Below, in pieces: positions 1 to 8,265 of a stretch of 43,787 bases of DNA. The notes under the pieces are model-generated. The model did not search any database and was not told the origin of the DNA. It saw only the letters and a list, made by a program, of their open reading frames with translations. Positions within the stretch are counted from its first letter, which is position 1, and every line of letters starts with the position of its first letter. Source of the DNA: Streptomyces sp. NRRL B-1347 (GTDB taxonomy: Bacteria > Actinomycetota > Actinomycetes > Streptomycetales > Streptomycetaceae); contig NZ_JOJM01000065.1 in the NCBI RefSeq assembly GCF_000720325.1, positions 1 to 43,787 of the forward strand, read 5' to 3'. A program made the position numbers and the translations under genes.

Positions 1-1
1 G

Positions 2-169
2 GTGGCGTCCGGCAATGGCAAGGGGCAGATCTTCGTGAAGGGCGAGGTCATCAAGACGGTGCCCGAGTCGAAGATCGTGGAGACCCTGATCGAAGAGGCC
101 TTGAAGATCGCGGAGCAGATGGAGAAGGACGGGATCCCTTCGGGCGAGCCTGAGGTCAGCGTCAGCTGA
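2..169 (+). CDS. ispG: 4-hydroxy-3-methylbut-2-enyl diphosphate synthase (IspG/GcpE), C-terminal end, partial
   Basis: Only the last 55 codons are inside the window and the start lies upstream. The visible tail begins [20 protein letters not shown], followed by a helical, glutamate-rich end and a TGA stop at 167-169. This matches the C-terminus of actinobacterial IspG, the [4Fe-4S] enzyme that converts the cyclic diphosphate MEcPP to HMBPP in the non-mevalonate isoprenoid pathway. In Streptomyces ispG lies just upstream of proS, which fits the genes seen here. The catalytic cysteines would lie upstream of this tail or outside the window, so activity cannot be judged from this fragment. Confidence 0.88.
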   Translation: MASGNGKGQIFVKGEVIKTVPESKIVETLIEEALKIAEQMEKDGIPSGEPEVSVS

Positions 170-171
170 GG

Positions 172-200
172 CCCCGGCCGGGGCCAGGCCCTGGCCGGGG
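172..200 (+). terminator. GC-rich hairpin terminator after ispG
   Basis: The arms CCCCGGCC (172-179) and GGCCGGGG (193-200) are perfectly complementary and begin three bases after the ispG stop. A nested GGCCAGG/CCTGGCC dyad gives an alternative fold. No U-tract follows, as is usual for Streptomyces terminators. No folding energy was computed. Confidence 0.6.
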
Positions 201-612
201 GCGCCGCCTCGCCCACCCGTCACGCCCCGGCTCCGCCCGCCCGGCCCCGACGCGTAGCGCTGCGGGTGGGTGGGCCTGCCGCAGCGCACGACGCGACGCC
301 CCCCTGTGGGCAATCGTCCCGCAGGGCGGGACGGGTGGGCACAGCCCCAGGTGCCGCCCAGCCGTTGTGTACAGGCCCCGGCCCAAGCTCTTGACAGCTC
401 CGATGTATCGCAGGACCTTGTTCGGACAGCTCGGCCAGGGGCGTGCTCACTCGTACGCGCTCCCGTATCCGTCGATGCCCGGGGGAGCCGCCGTGTTCCG
501 CACGCAGCACAAGGTCCGTCCAGGTGAAGCGCGTGCCCGCGGGCAAGGCCTCGCGAAGCTGTCGCTCATCCGGAAAGCCCCGGGCGCGGGGCTGACGGCA
601 GTGATTCATCCG
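201..612. other. Intergenic region between ispG and the fucosidase-like gene
   Basis: About 400 bases hold no convincing gene. Open frames here are high-GC shadows without a ribosome-binding site or recognisable product. The only clear structure is the repeat at 304-358. The promoter of the downstream secreted hydrolase must lie here, but I cannot place it. Confidence 0.5.
304..358. repeat. Streptomyces intergenic repeat family A, copy 1
   Basis: The unit starts CTGTGGGCAATCGTCCCG and ends GGGTGGGCACAG, followed by a shared tail AGGTGCCGC. It contains an inverted repeat, CGTCCCG (315-321) and CGGGACG (327-333). A second, slightly diverged copy lies at 26810-26867. I recognise this element as common between Streptomyces genes; its function is unknown to me. 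Confidence 0.65.
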
Positions 613-2454
613 ATGAAAACGGCACACGCCGCAGCGAACCCCCGCCCGAGGCGCCGAGGCACCCTGCCCCTGTGGGCCGCCGTCCTGTCCCTCCTCGCCG
701 GACTGCTGCTCGCCGGAGCCGGGACTGGGACCGCGGCCGGGACCGCCGCCGCCTCCGCCGCCCGCCCGGGCGGAGCCGCCGACCCGCCCCGCCAACAGCC
801 GCTCAAGGACGCCACCGCCGGGCTCTTCCTGCACTGGGGCATGTTCACGAGCCCCAAGCACTACGACTGCGCGGCCTGGGAGAAGGCCGTCACCGACGGC
901 GGCTGGACCCCCGACTACTGGGTCGACGAGGCCAAGAAGCTCGACGCGAGCTACCTCGTCCTCGCCACCTTCCACTCCCGCCTCGGCTACGCCCGCCCCT
1001 GGCCGTCGAAGATCCCCGGCAGCTGCTCCACGCGGCGCGACTTCCTCGGCGAGCTGATCGCGGCGGGCCGGGCCAAGGGCGTCAGGACGATCCTCTACAT
1101 GACCGACGACCCCAAGTGGCACGACGAGCAGGGCGTCGAGACCCTCGACTCGGCCGCGTACTCCGCCCACAAGGGCCGCGACGTCGACCTCACCGCGCGC
1201 CCCGGCTTCGGCGAGTTCTCGTACGACAACTTCTTCGAGGTCATGGAGAAATACCCGAAGCTGTCCGGCTTCTGGATCGACAACGACAACGAGTACTGGG
1301 AGCGGCACCGGCTCTACGAGCAGATCCGCGAGCGGCGTCCGGACCTGACGCTCAGCAACAACAACGAGGACACCCCGATCATGGACATGGTGTCCCACGA
1401 GCAGAAGACCGGCATGACCCCGCCCTACGACCAGCCGTCGGCGATCTGGACGCCCATGCCGCGTCTCACCGAGTCCTGCTACAAGGTGCCGAGCACCGGC
1501 GCCTGGTGGTACGACGGCCAGGACCGCCCCGTCGACACGGGCCTCAACGTCGGCCGGTACGTCGCCAACGCGGGCACCTCCGTCAAATCCCTCATGGACC
1601 TCCAGGCGATGGTCGACGGCCGCTTCCCGCCGCGGCAGCAGAAGTTCACCGACTTCATGAAGGACTACCTGCCGCCGATCCGGGAGTCCCTGCACGGCGT
1701 CGACGGCGGCGGCTACCGCTACGGCGGCATGCAGCCCGGCGCCTGGAACGACGGCGCGTACGGCTACGTCACCGTCAGCCGCGCCCGGCCCACCACCCAG
1801 TACGTCCACGTCACCACCCGGCCCACCACCGGCGACCGGGTCCGCCTCCGCGACAACGGCCACCGCGTCACCGCCGTCACCGATCTGCGCACCGGCGCGC
1901 GCCTGCCGTACGACCAGCGCGACGGCAGCCTCACCATCCGGTCGATCGAGGACTGGGACGCCCACGACACCGTCTTCAAGGTGGAGACGGCCCTCGGCCG
2001 CTACGGCGTCTACCCCGCCGGATCGGTGCGGGCGAGCGAACCGCGGCTCACCGACGGCGACTTCAGTACGTACACGGACAACGAGGGCACCCTGCCGGTC
2101 TCCTTCACGCTCGACATCGGCGGCCGCAAGAAGGCCGCGTACCTCGGGGTCAACCAGCGCGAATGGTCTCCCACCCACAACCGCTCCACCTTCGGCAGGC
2201 CCGAGGACTCCGCCCGGATCAAGGACTACACGGTGTCGGCGAGCGACGACGGCCGACAGTGGCGCCAGGTCACCGCGGGCGTCCTGGAGAGCGCCCGCGG
2301 CATCCGCTTCATCGACCTCGGCGACGGCCTCAAGACCCGCTATCTGAAGCTCGACGTGGCCACCACCTGGAGCGCCCCCAGCGCCCCGAACTTCTACCAC
2401 CGGCTCAGGATCGACGAGATCCAGGTCGGCCACGACCACGTGCGGCGCCGCTGA
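613..2454 (+). CDS. Secreted alpha-L-fucosidase-like glycoside hydrolase (GH29 type) with C-terminal discoidin-like domain
   Basis: The protein has 613 residues if it starts at ATG 613; GTG 601 is an in-frame alternative, and neither has a strong ribosome-binding site. Residues 1-50 form a Sec-type signal peptide with an Arg-rich start and a Leu/Ala core. The GH29 fold is suggested by GLFLHWG (about residue 70), a W..YWVDEAKKLDASY segment, and GFWIDND, whose D223 aligns with the GH29 nucleophile. Residues about 475-610 resemble an F5/8 type C (CBM32) domain. The enzyme probably acts outside the cell on fucosylated glycans. The family is clear, but the substrate is an inference because GH29 includes divergent members. 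It stands alone, without linked sugar transporters. Confidence 0.72.
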   Translation: MKTAHAAANPRPRRRGTLPLWAAVLSLLAGLLLAGAGTGTAAGTAAASAARPGGAADPPRQQPLKDATAGLFLHWGMFTSPKHYDCAAWEKAVTDGGWTPDYWVDEAKKLDASYLVLATFHSRLGYARPWPSKIPGSCSTRRDFLGELIAAGRAKGVRTILYMTDDPKWHDEQGVETLDSAAYSAHKGRDVDLTARPGFGEFSYDNFFEVMEKYPKLSGFWIDNDNEYWERHRLYEQIRERRPDLTLSNNNEDTPIMDMVSHEQKTGMTPPYDQPSAIWTPMPRLTESCYKVPSTGAWWYDGQDRPVDTGLNVGRYVANAGTSVKSLMDLQAMVDGRFPPRQQKFTDFMKDYLPPIRESLHGVDGGGYRYGGMQPGAWNDGAYGYVTVSRARPTTQYVHVTTRPTTGDRVRLRDNGHRVTAVTDLRTGARLPYDQRDGSLTIRSIEDWDAHDTVFKVETALGRYGVYPAGSVRASEPRLTDGDFSTYTDNEGTLPVSFTLDIGGRKKAAYLGVNQREWSPTHNRSTFGRPEDSARIKDYTVSASDDGRQWRQVTAGVLESARGIRFIDLGDGLKTRYLKLDVATTWSAPSAPNFYHRLRIDEIQVGHDHVRRR

Positions 2455-2558
2455 CCGACGGGCGCGGCCGCCCGGGCGCCCCCGGCGACGGGGCGGCGGC
2501 ACGGAACCTCGCCAGGTACAGTGCGGAGATCAGCAGACCGTATGGTGAGGCCCCGCCC

Positions 2559-3407
2559 GTGTTGACCCAGACCACCACCAGGGTCCTCGAACCGAGTGAC
2601 CTGGACGCCGCGCTCGCCGTGCTCGACCGCGAGCCGGTCGCCAACGCCTTCGTGACGGCCCGGGTGCAGGTCGCGGGCCTCGACCCGTGGCGCCTCGGCG
2701 GCGAGATGTGGGGCTGGTACGCCGACGGCATGCTGGAGTCCCTCTGCTACGCGGGCGCCAACCTCGTGCCGATCTGCGCCACCCCGCGCGCCGTGCGCGC
2801 CTTCGCCGACCGGGCCCGCAGGACCGGCCGCCGCTGCTCCTCCATCGTCGGCCCCGCCGCGGCCACCGCCCAGCTCTGGCGCCTCCTCGAGCCCTCCTGG
2901 GGCCCCGCCCGCGAGGTCCGCGCCCAGCAGCCGCTCATGGTCACCGACCGGCTCCCCGACGACGTCACGCCCGATCCGTACGTCCGCCGCGTCCGCAAGG
3001 ACGAGATGGAAACGATCATGCCCGCGTGCGTGGCGATGTTCACCGAGGAGGTCGGCGTCTCGCCGCTCGCCGGGGACGGCGGCCTGCTCTACCAGGCCCG
3101 GGTCGCCGAGCTCGTCGGCTCCGGCCGCTCCTTCGCCCGCCTCGACCGGGACGGCCGGGTCATGTTCAAGGCCGAGATCGGTGCCGCCACGCCCCGGGCC
3201 TGCCAGGTGCAGGGCGTGTGGGTGGCCCCCGAGTACCGCGGCCGCGGCCTCGCCGCCCCCGCCATGGCCGCCGTCCTGCGCTACGCCCTCGCCGACGTGG
3301 CCCCCGTCGTCAGCCTGTACGTCAACGACTACAACACCCCGGCCCGGGCGACCTACCGCAAGGTCGGCTTCAGGGAAGTCGGCGCGTTCATGAGCGTGCT
3401 GTTCTGA
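2559..3407 (+). CDS. GNAT-family N-acetyltransferase with N-terminal DUF4081 domain
   Basis: The start is GTG 2559, eight bases after the ribosome-binding site GGTGAGG (2544-2550); this gives 282 residues. The N-terminal half (about 1-125) resembles DUF4081, a domain found fused to actinobacterial acetyltransferases. The C-terminal half carries the GNAT acetyl-CoA motif A, VQGVWVAPEYRGRGLAAPAM (V-x-P-x-x-R-G-x-G), then the motif B region ending VNDYNTPARATYRKVGF. It should transfer an acetyl group from acetyl-CoA to an unknown amine. It lies on its own between a secreted hydrolase and a second GNAT gene, with which it could be co-transcribed (56-base gap). Confidence 0.82.
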   Translation: MLTQTTTRVLEPSDLDAALAVLDREPVANAFVTARVQVAGLDPWRLGGEMWGWYADGMLESLCYAGANLVPICATPRAVRAFADRARRTGRRCSSIVGPAAATAQLWRLLEPSWGPAREVRAQQPLMVTDRLPDDVTPDPYVRRVRKDEMETIMPACVAMFTEEVGVSPLAGDGGLLYQARVAELVGSGRSFARLDRDGRVMFKAEIGAATPRACQVQGVWVAPEYRGRGLAAPAMAAVLRYALADVAPVVSLYVNDYNTPARATYRKVGFREVGAFMSVLF

Positions 3408-3450
3408 CCCGTCGTCCCGCGCTCCCGTGCTGCCGCCACGTGCCGCGAAG

Positions 3451-3456
3451 TAGGGT
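3451..3456 (+). promoter_or_regulatory. Candidate -10 box for a leaderless transcript of the 182-residue GNAT gene
   Basis: TAGGGT fits the TANNNT -10 consensus and lies six bases before ATG 3463. This spacing puts the transcription start at the A of the start codon. No good -35 hexamer is seen upstream. Confidence 0.4.
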
Positions 3457-3462
3457 TCCCGC

Positions 3463-4011
3463 ATGACTGACGACGTCGTGATCGGCCCCCTCGACCTGGC
3501 CGCACGGGTGGACGAGGCGCTGCGCGTGCAGGCGCTCGCCTTCGGACTCGGCGACGACGAGGTGGCCGTACGGCGGCAGATCGTGCTCCGGCACCTCACC
3601 TACCCGGGCGCGCGGGCCCTCGGCGCCACCACCTCCGACGGACGGCTCGTCGGCTTCGTCTACGGCATGCCCAACGACCGCGCCCACTGGTGGTCCACCG
3701 TCGTCGAGCCCTATCTGCGGGCCCAAGGCACGGACGGCTGGCTCGACCACTCCTTCGTGATCACCGAGCTGCACGTGCGGCCCGGCTACCAGAGCCGCGG
3801 CATCGGCCGCGCCCTGATCACCGGCATCACGGACAGCGCCACCGAGCCCCGCTCGATCCTCTCCGCGATCGACGCCGAGAGCCCGGCCCGCGCCCTGTAC
3901 CGCTCGCTCGGCTACGCGGACCTGGCGTGCCGGGTGCTGTTCCCCAGCGCGCCGAAGCCGTACGCCGTGATGGGCGCGCCGCTGCCCCTGCGGCGGCCCG
4001 GCGCCCACTGA
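3463..4011 (+). CDS. GNAT-family N-acetyltransferase
   Basis: The protein has 182 residues. Its GNAT core is [18 protein letters not shown], with the R/Q-x-x-G-x-G/A acetyl-CoA loop QSRGIG near residue 110, followed by [15 protein letters not shown], the usual helix-strand end of the fold. An acetyl-CoA-dependent transfer is therefore likely; the substrate is unknown. The start at ATG 3463 has little ribosome-binding site, but a -10-like hexamer sits six bases upstream, so the message may be leaderless. It lies directly upstream of proS, separated by a family-B repeat. Confidence 0.8.
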   Translation: MTDDVVIGPLDLAARVDEALRVQALAFGLGDDEVAVRRQIVLRHLTYPGARALGATTSDGRLVGFVYGMPNDRAHWWSTVVEPYLRAQGTDGWLDHSFVITELHVRPGYQSRGIGRALITGITDSATEPRSILSAIDAESPARALYRSLGYADLACRVLFPSAPKPYAVMGAPLPLRRPGAH

Positions 4012-4068
4012 CGGATTTCCACGAGCGCCCGTGCCCCGGATAATCTGCGCCCAGCACCCGGGGGACTC

Positions 4069-4093
4069 AGCCCGTCCGGCGTTTGAGGACGAG
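4069..4093. repeat. Streptomyces intergenic repeat family B, single copy
   Basis: The unit reads AGCCCGTCCGGCGTTTGAGG followed by ACGAG. The same unit recurs, direct or inverted, at 5931-5985, 13548-13625 and 20391-20414. It lies between the GNAT stop and the proS start. Confidence 0.7.
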
Positions 4094-4153
4094 GCCGAAG
4101 GCCGATCCCCGGCACAAGACGCCCCCGTCAGAAAAACGCAGGAGTTGTTCATC

Positions 4154-5848
4154 ATGGCCCAGGTCCAGCGCATGTCCCGGTTGATGGTCAAGACACTGCG
4201 CGACGACCCGGCGGACGCGGAGACGCTCAACCACAAGCTGCTGGTCCGCGCCGGGTACGTGCGCCGCACCACCGCCGGCATCTGGACCTGGCTGCCGCTC
4301 GGCAAGAAGGTCTACGAGAACGTCGCCCGGGTCGTCCGCGAGGAGATGGACGCCATCGGCGGCCAGGAAGTCCTCCTGCCTGCCCTGCTGCCCAAGGAGC
4401 CGTACGAGGCGAGCGGCCGCTACGAGGAGTACGGCGACCTGCTGTTCCGCCTCAAGGACCGCAAGGGCTCCGAGTACCTGCTCGGCCCCACCCACGAGGA
4501 GATCTTCACCCAGGTCGTCAAGGACCAGTGCGCGTCCTACAAGGACCTGCCGGTGATCCTCTACCAGATCCAGACCAAGTACCGCGACGAGGCCCGCCCC
4601 CGCGCGGGCGTCCTTCGCGGCCGCGAGTTCCAGATGAAGGACTCGTACTCCTTCGACACCACCGACGAGGGCCTCGCCGAGGCCTACGCCCTGCACCGCG
4701 CCGCCTACCAGCGCATCTTCGAGCGCCTCGGCCTCGACTACCGCATCGTCTCCGCGGTCTCCGGCGCGATGGGCGGCTCGGCGTCGGAGGAGTTCCTGGC
4801 CCCGGCCCCGGCCGGTGAGGACACCTTCGTGGACTGCCCGGCGTGCGACTACGCCGCCAACACGGAGGCCGTGACCTTCGCCCTGAAGCCGGTCGAGGGC
4901 GCCGAGCACCCCGCCGCCGAGGACCTCGACACCCCCGAAACGCCGACGATCGAGACCCTCGCCGAGCACCTGGGCGTCCCGGCCTCCGCGACGCTCAAGA
5001 ACCTGCTCGTCAAGGTCGACGGCGAGATCGTCGCCGTCGGCGTGCCCGGCAACCGCGAGGTCGACCTCGGCAAGCTCGCCGAGCACCTGGCGCCCGCCGA
5101 GGTCGAGCTGGTCACCGCCGAGGACTTCGAGGGCCGCGACGACCTCGTCCGCGGCTACATCGGCCCGCAGGGCCTGGAGAAGGTCCGCTACCTCGCCGAC
5201 CCGCGCGTCGCGCCCGGCACGGCGTGGATCACCGGTGCCAACAAGCCCGACACGCACGCCAAGAACGTCGTCTGCGGCCGCGACTTCGAGGTCGACCAGT
5301 ACCTGGACGTCGTCGTGGTCGAGGACGGCGACCCCTGCCCCGCCTGCGGCGCCGGGCTCAAGCTCGACCGCGCCATCGAGATCGGCCACATCTTCCAGCT
5401 GGGCCGCAAGTACGCCGACACCTTCCAGCTCGACGTGCTCGGCCAGAACGGCAAGCCGGTGCGCGTCACCATGGGCTCGTACGGCATCGGCGTCTCCCGC
5501 GCCGTCGCCGCCCTCGTCGAGCAGACCGCCGACGAGCAGGGCCTGTGCTGGTCCAAGGAGATCGCGCCCGCCGACGTGCACGTCGTCGCCGCGGGCAAGG
5601 CCGTGCAGACCGAGCTGGCGCTCGACGTCGCCGAGCAGCTGAACGCCGCCGGCGTGCGGGTCCTGGTGGACGACCGCGCCGGGGTCTCGCCCGGCGTCAA
5701 GTTCACCGACGCGGAGCTCATCGGCGTCCCGAAGATCCTGGTCGCGGGCCGCCGCTCCGCCGAGGGCGTCCTGGAGCTCAAGGACCGCCGCACCGGGGAG
5801 CGCGAGGAGCTCACCGTCGCCGAGGCGATCGCCCGCCTCTCGGCGTAG
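4154..5848 (+). CDS. proS: Prolyl-tRNA synthetase, bacterial type with editing insertion
   Basis: ATG 4154 follows AGGAG (4140-4144) by nine bases and gives 564 residues, the normal length for bacterial ProRS; upstream in-frame codons run through the family-B repeat and are rejected. Class II motifs are present. Motif 2 reads [20 protein letters not shown] around residues 135-160, and motif 3 reads [10 protein letters not shown] near residue 440. Between them, residues about 225-405 form the INS (YbaK-like) domain that deacylates Ala-tRNA(Pro). The C-terminal anticodon-binding domain follows. The enzyme charges tRNA(Pro) in the cytoplasm. The gene converges with the phosphotransferase-like gene across an inverted-repeat terminator region. 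Confidence 0.97.
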   Translation: MAQVQRMSRLMVKTLRDDPADAETLNHKLLVRAGYVRRTTAGIWTWLPLGKKVYENVARVVREEMDAIGGQEVLLPALLPKEPYEASGRYEEYGDLLFRLKDRKGSEYLLGPTHEEIFTQVVKDQCASYKDLPVILYQIQTKYRDEARPRAGVLRGREFQMKDSYSFDTTDEGLAEAYALHRAAYQRIFERLGLDYRIVSAVSGAMGGSASEEFLAPAPAGEDTFVDCPACDYAANTEAVTFALKPVEGAEHPAAEDLDTPETPTIETLAEHLGVPASATLKNLLVKVDGEIVAVGVPGNREVDLGKLAEHLAPAEVELVTAEDFEGRDDLVRGYIGPQGLEKVRYLADPRVAPGTAWITGANKPDTHAKNVVCGRDFEVDQYLDVVVVEDGDPCPACGAGLKLDRAIEIGHIFQLGRKYADTFQLDVLGQNGKPVRVTMGSYGIGVSRAVAALVEQTADEQGLCWSKEIAPADVHVVAAGKAVQTELALDVAEQLNAAGVRVLVDDRAGVSPGVKFTDAELIGVPKILVAGRRSAEGVLELKDRRTGEREELTVAEAIARLSA

Positions 5849-5887
5849 GCCCGCGTGGGACGCCCCTGACCCGCCCCTTCCCGATCC

Positions 5888-6007
5888 GGGGGCTGCGCCC
5901 CCGCGCCCCCGCTTTTTCGGCGCTCCGCGCCTCGTCCTCAAACGCCGGACGGGCTATGAATAGCCCCTCCGGCGTTTGAGGAGCGGGGGTCTGGGGGCGG
6001 AGCCCCC
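5888..6007. repeat. Inverted pair of family-B repeats, likely bidirectional terminator
   Basis: Left unit 5931-5956 (CTCGTCCTCAAACGCCGGAC then GGGCTA) and right unit 5961-5985 (TAGCCCCTCCGGCGTTTGAG then GAGCG) are nearly complementary, with a 4-base loop. Smaller GC hairpins flank them (GGGGGCTGCGCCCCC at 5888-5902, GGGGGCGGAGCCCCC near 5994-6007). The element lies exactly between the convergent proS and the leftward cassette, so a two-way terminator role is likely. Confidence 0.65.
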
Positions 6008-6031
6008 AGGAATCGGGGGCTCCCGGCAGGG

Positions 6032-6931
6032 CTACAGCCAGCCCGCGAACTCCAGGAGCAGCTCCGCGTCCTGGTCGCGGCCCACGCGCAGGGCCCGGAC
6101 GCCCGACTCCACGGCCCGGAACAGCGTCCACCCCCGCAGCCGCTCCTGCTCCACGTCGAGGGACTCGGCGAGCCGTTTCACGCGCCGCCGCGTCACCGCC
6201 GCGCCCGACGGCGTCGCGATCAGGTCCTCCACCCGGTCCCGTACGAGCCGCGCCAGGTCGAAGGCGCACTCGCCCACCACCGGATCGGGCCCCACGGCCA
6301 GCCACGGCACCCGCTCGGCCGCGAGCACCTTGCTCTGCCGGAAGGTGCCGTGCAGCAGCCGGTCCTCCGGCGCGTCCGCGAGCAGCTCCGCGCGCGCCGC
6401 GAGGGCCGCGTCCACCAGCGGGGTCACCTCCGGGTCCGCGCAGGCCCGCATCGCCTCGGCCTGCCGCCCCGTCCGCTCGGCCACCGTCTCGAACCGGTGC
6501 CCATCGGGCGGCGCCACCCACAGCCGCCGCAGCGTCCCCGCGGCCTCCAGCATGGACTTGGCCTCGGGCAGCGACCGTACGGAGACGTCCCGCTGGAGGC
6601 GTTCGATGAGCAGCACGCCGTCCGCCGCGGCGGCGTCGAGCAGCCGCACCGCTCCGAGCCCGCCCCAGTGGGCGAGCGCGGCGCGCTCGCTGGCGGGCCG
6701 CGAGCGCGGCGGCACCAGCTTCAGGACCGCCGGGGTCCCGTCGGCCCGCCGCACGAGCACGACGAGGCTGCTGCGGCCCCCGGGCACCTGCACCCGCTCG
6801 ACGGTCAGGCCGAGCCCGGCGACGGCCTCGTCCACGAGCCCGGGCAGGCTCCGCAGCCAGTCGTCGGTGTCCGCGCCGCCCGGCGTCTCACCGAGCGCAC
6901 GGACGAGGCGCGGCGGCGGTTCGAAAGCCAT
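6032..6931 (-). CDS. Aminoglycoside-phosphotransferase-like protein, probable pseudokinase
   Basis: The 299-residue protein has the layout of the APH/hydroxyurea kinase family: a small lobe with AVLKLV (K71) and SERAAL (E83), then a helical large lobe. The catalytic loop, normally H-G-D-L-H-x-x-N, reads LLHGTFRQSKV here, so the catalytic Asp is T196 and the metal-binding Asn is K201. The metal-binding Asp of the following I-D-P motif is replaced in LAVGPDPVVG (G214). Family members phosphorylate small hydroxyl compounds. With these losses, phosphotransfer is doubtful and a binding or regulatory role is more likely. It is the third gene of a leftward cassette, 63 bases after the ferritin-like gene. 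It should not be read as a resistance gene. Confidence 0.75.
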   Translation of the reverse strand: MAFEPPPRLVRALGETPGGADTDDWLRSLPGLVDEAVAGLGLTVERVQVPGGRSSLVVLVRRADGTPAVLKLVPPRSRPASERAALAHWGGLGAVRLLDAAAADGVLLIERLQRDVSVRSLPEAKSMLEAAGTLRRLWVAPPDGHRFETVAERTGRQAEAMRACADPEVTPLVDAALAARAELLADAPEDRLLHGTFRQSKVLAAERVPWLAVGPDPVVGECAFDLARLVRDRVEDLIATPSGAAVTRRRVKRLAESLDVEQERLRGWTLFRAVESGVRALRVGRDQDAELLLEFAGWL

Positions 6932-6994
6932 GCGCGAGGTGTTCCTTTCCCAGCCGGGTCCCAGCTGCGCCGGGGTGCGTGTGCGGTGGCCGGA

Positions 6995-7459
6995 TCACGC
7001 CCGCGGCGTCGCGGACGGGGTACCGGACCCGTCGGCCCGCTCGGCGAGCCCAGGGAAGGCTACGCTCCCGCCGCGCCACCGCGCCGCCCGGACCGCCGCC
7101 TCCCGCAGCGCCTCGGCCGCGGCGGCCCGTCTGGCCCCCTCGGCGGCCCGCACCAGATCGGCGTACACCCCGGCGAGACGCTCCTCAAGGGCGGCCGCGA
7201 GCCGCACCGCGGCCGCCGCGTCCGGCACCGGGAAGGGCAGCGCGTACGCCGCAGCCGACGGCTCCGGGGCGCCGTCGAGCTCCCGCACCGCGCGGCGCAG
7301 CTCGTCCCGGCGCGCCCGGTGCGCGTCGTAGGCGGTGCGGGCCTCGGCCCGGCGCGCGTCCCCGATGCGGCCGCCGACGACCCCGTAGCCGTACACGGCC
7401 GCGTGCTCGGCGCGCAGCGCCGCCTGCACCGCCGCCAACTCGTCCTTGCGCGCGCTCAC
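6995..7459 (-). CDS. Ferritin-like domain protein (DUF4439)
   Basis: This 154-residue, Ala/Arg-rich, mostly helical protein begins with the DUF4439 pattern AALRAEHAAVYGYGVVGG (E18, H19), then a second helix with DAHRARRDEL and a later ALEERLAGVYADLV. DUF4439 is a ferritin-like four-helix fold in actinobacteria. Whether a di-iron site is formed is uncertain: one E-x-x-H-like pair is visible, but a full ligand set is not obvious. Its start codon overlaps the stop of the upstream lipoprotein gene by four bases (7456-7459), so the two are translationally coupled. No signal peptide is present; the protein is cytoplasmic. Confidence 0.75.
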   Translation of the reverse strand: MSARKDELAAVQAALRAEHAAVYGYGVVGGRIGDARRAEARTAYDAHRARRDELRRAVRELDGAPEPSAAAYALPFPVPDAAAAVRLAAALEERLAGVYADLVRAAEGARRAAAAEALREAAVRAARWRGGSVAFPGLAERADGSGTPSATPRA

Positions 7460-7992
7460 TTGTCGTCCCCCTCGCCGTCGCCTTCGGCGCCCTTCTCCGT
7501 CAGCAGGTACGCGTGCGCGGCGCCCGCCGCCGCGACCGACGCGAGCAGCCGGGCCAGCTCGCCCGGCGCGTCCAGGAGCTGCTTCCCGCGCCGCCGCGCC
7601 AGCTCGCGCTCGGCCGTCGCGAGGAACCGCAGGGCGTCCTTCCGCCCGCCGGGCACCGGCGGCTCCGGGGCCCGCGTCGCGGCGGCCGGGGTGGGCGTCG
7701 AACCGCCGTCCGCGAAGGCCTTGGCGTGCCGGGCCACCTCGTCCCGCAGCGGCCGGAGCCGGGCGGACAGGGGGGCGTGGGCCGCGAGCACGGCGTCGTA
7801 GCGGCGCAGCAGCGCGGCGCTGTCGCGGGCCGCCCGGGCGCGCAGCCGCTCGGCGTCGGCGGACCGTCCGTCGCTGTCGCCGGACCCGGTGTCCGAGCAG
7901 CCGGTGAGCAGCACCGCCCCCGCGGTCCCGGCGAGCAGACTTCTGCGGCGCGGCCCCGGTCGGGACCGCGAGAGGGTGGGATACGACGGCAC
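7456..7992 (-). CDS. Putative lipoprotein, helical, first gene of the ferritin-like cassette
   Basis: The start chosen is GTG at 7992 (178 residues), with GAGGA about eight bases upstream; no ATG is available nearby. The N-terminus carries PRRRSLLAGTAGAVLLTGC, an Arg-rich, Tat-like lipoprotein signal with lipobox LTGC (C32). The mature part is Ala/Arg-rich and helical (residues about 45-165), with a Pro/Thr-rich linker in the middle, and ends in an acidic tail. This layout is shared with actinobacterial ferritin-like or DUF4439-associated lipoproteins, but I do not recognise a specific family. It should sit on the outer face of the membrane while the coupled ferritin-like partner stays inside. 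Confidence 0.68.
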   Translation of the reverse strand: MPSYPTLSRSRPGPRRRSLLAGTAGAVLLTGCSDTGSGDSDGRSADAERLRARAARDSAALLRRYDAVLAAHAPLSARLRPLRDEVARHAKAFADGGSTPTPAAATRAPEPPVPGGRKDALRFLATAERELARRRGKQLLDAPGELARLLASVAAAGAAHAYLLTEKGAEGDGEGDDK

Positions 7993-8136
7993 GGCAGGCG
8001 TCCTCGGGAGGCGGGCCGCGAGGGCACGGGGCAGAAGGCCCTCAGGCGGCGAACGGTGGCGGCGGCACAGAACGGGCCGAGGCCCGGTGATCACCGTACC
8101 TTCGCCCCCTCCTCGCACGCGTGACCGGCTCGGTCT

Positions 8137-8150
8137 CGTACGCGCGTACG
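8137..8150. promoter_or_regulatory. Perfect 14-base palindrome in the divergent spacer before rimP
   Basis: CGTACGCGCGTACG is perfectly self-complementary and lies in the spacer between the leftward lipoprotein gene and rimP. It could be an operator for either direction. No known regulator consensus is matched. Confidence 0.3.
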
Positions 8151-8265
8151 GAGCCCGGGGACGGGCACCCGGCCCGGTGGACGGCAACACCCTCCCGGAC
8201 CGGATACCCTTTGACCTGACACGCGACGATCCCACAACAGCACACGCGGCCGAGGAGTCACCCGG

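Noticed and set aside
220..2502. Long open frame on the minus strand (760 codons) opposite the fucosidase-like gene
   Set aside because: It mirrors the third-position GC bias of the real gene on the other strand, is rich in Val/Gly/Arg/Ala, and has no recognisable domain.
6032..6931. Annotation as an aminoglycoside resistance kinase
   Set aside because: The catalytic Asp and both metal-binding residues are replaced, so resistance activity is not supported.
8211..8216. TTGACC as a -35 box of a rimP promoter
   Set aside because: No -10-like hexamer lies 16-19 bases downstream, so the promoter could not be supported.
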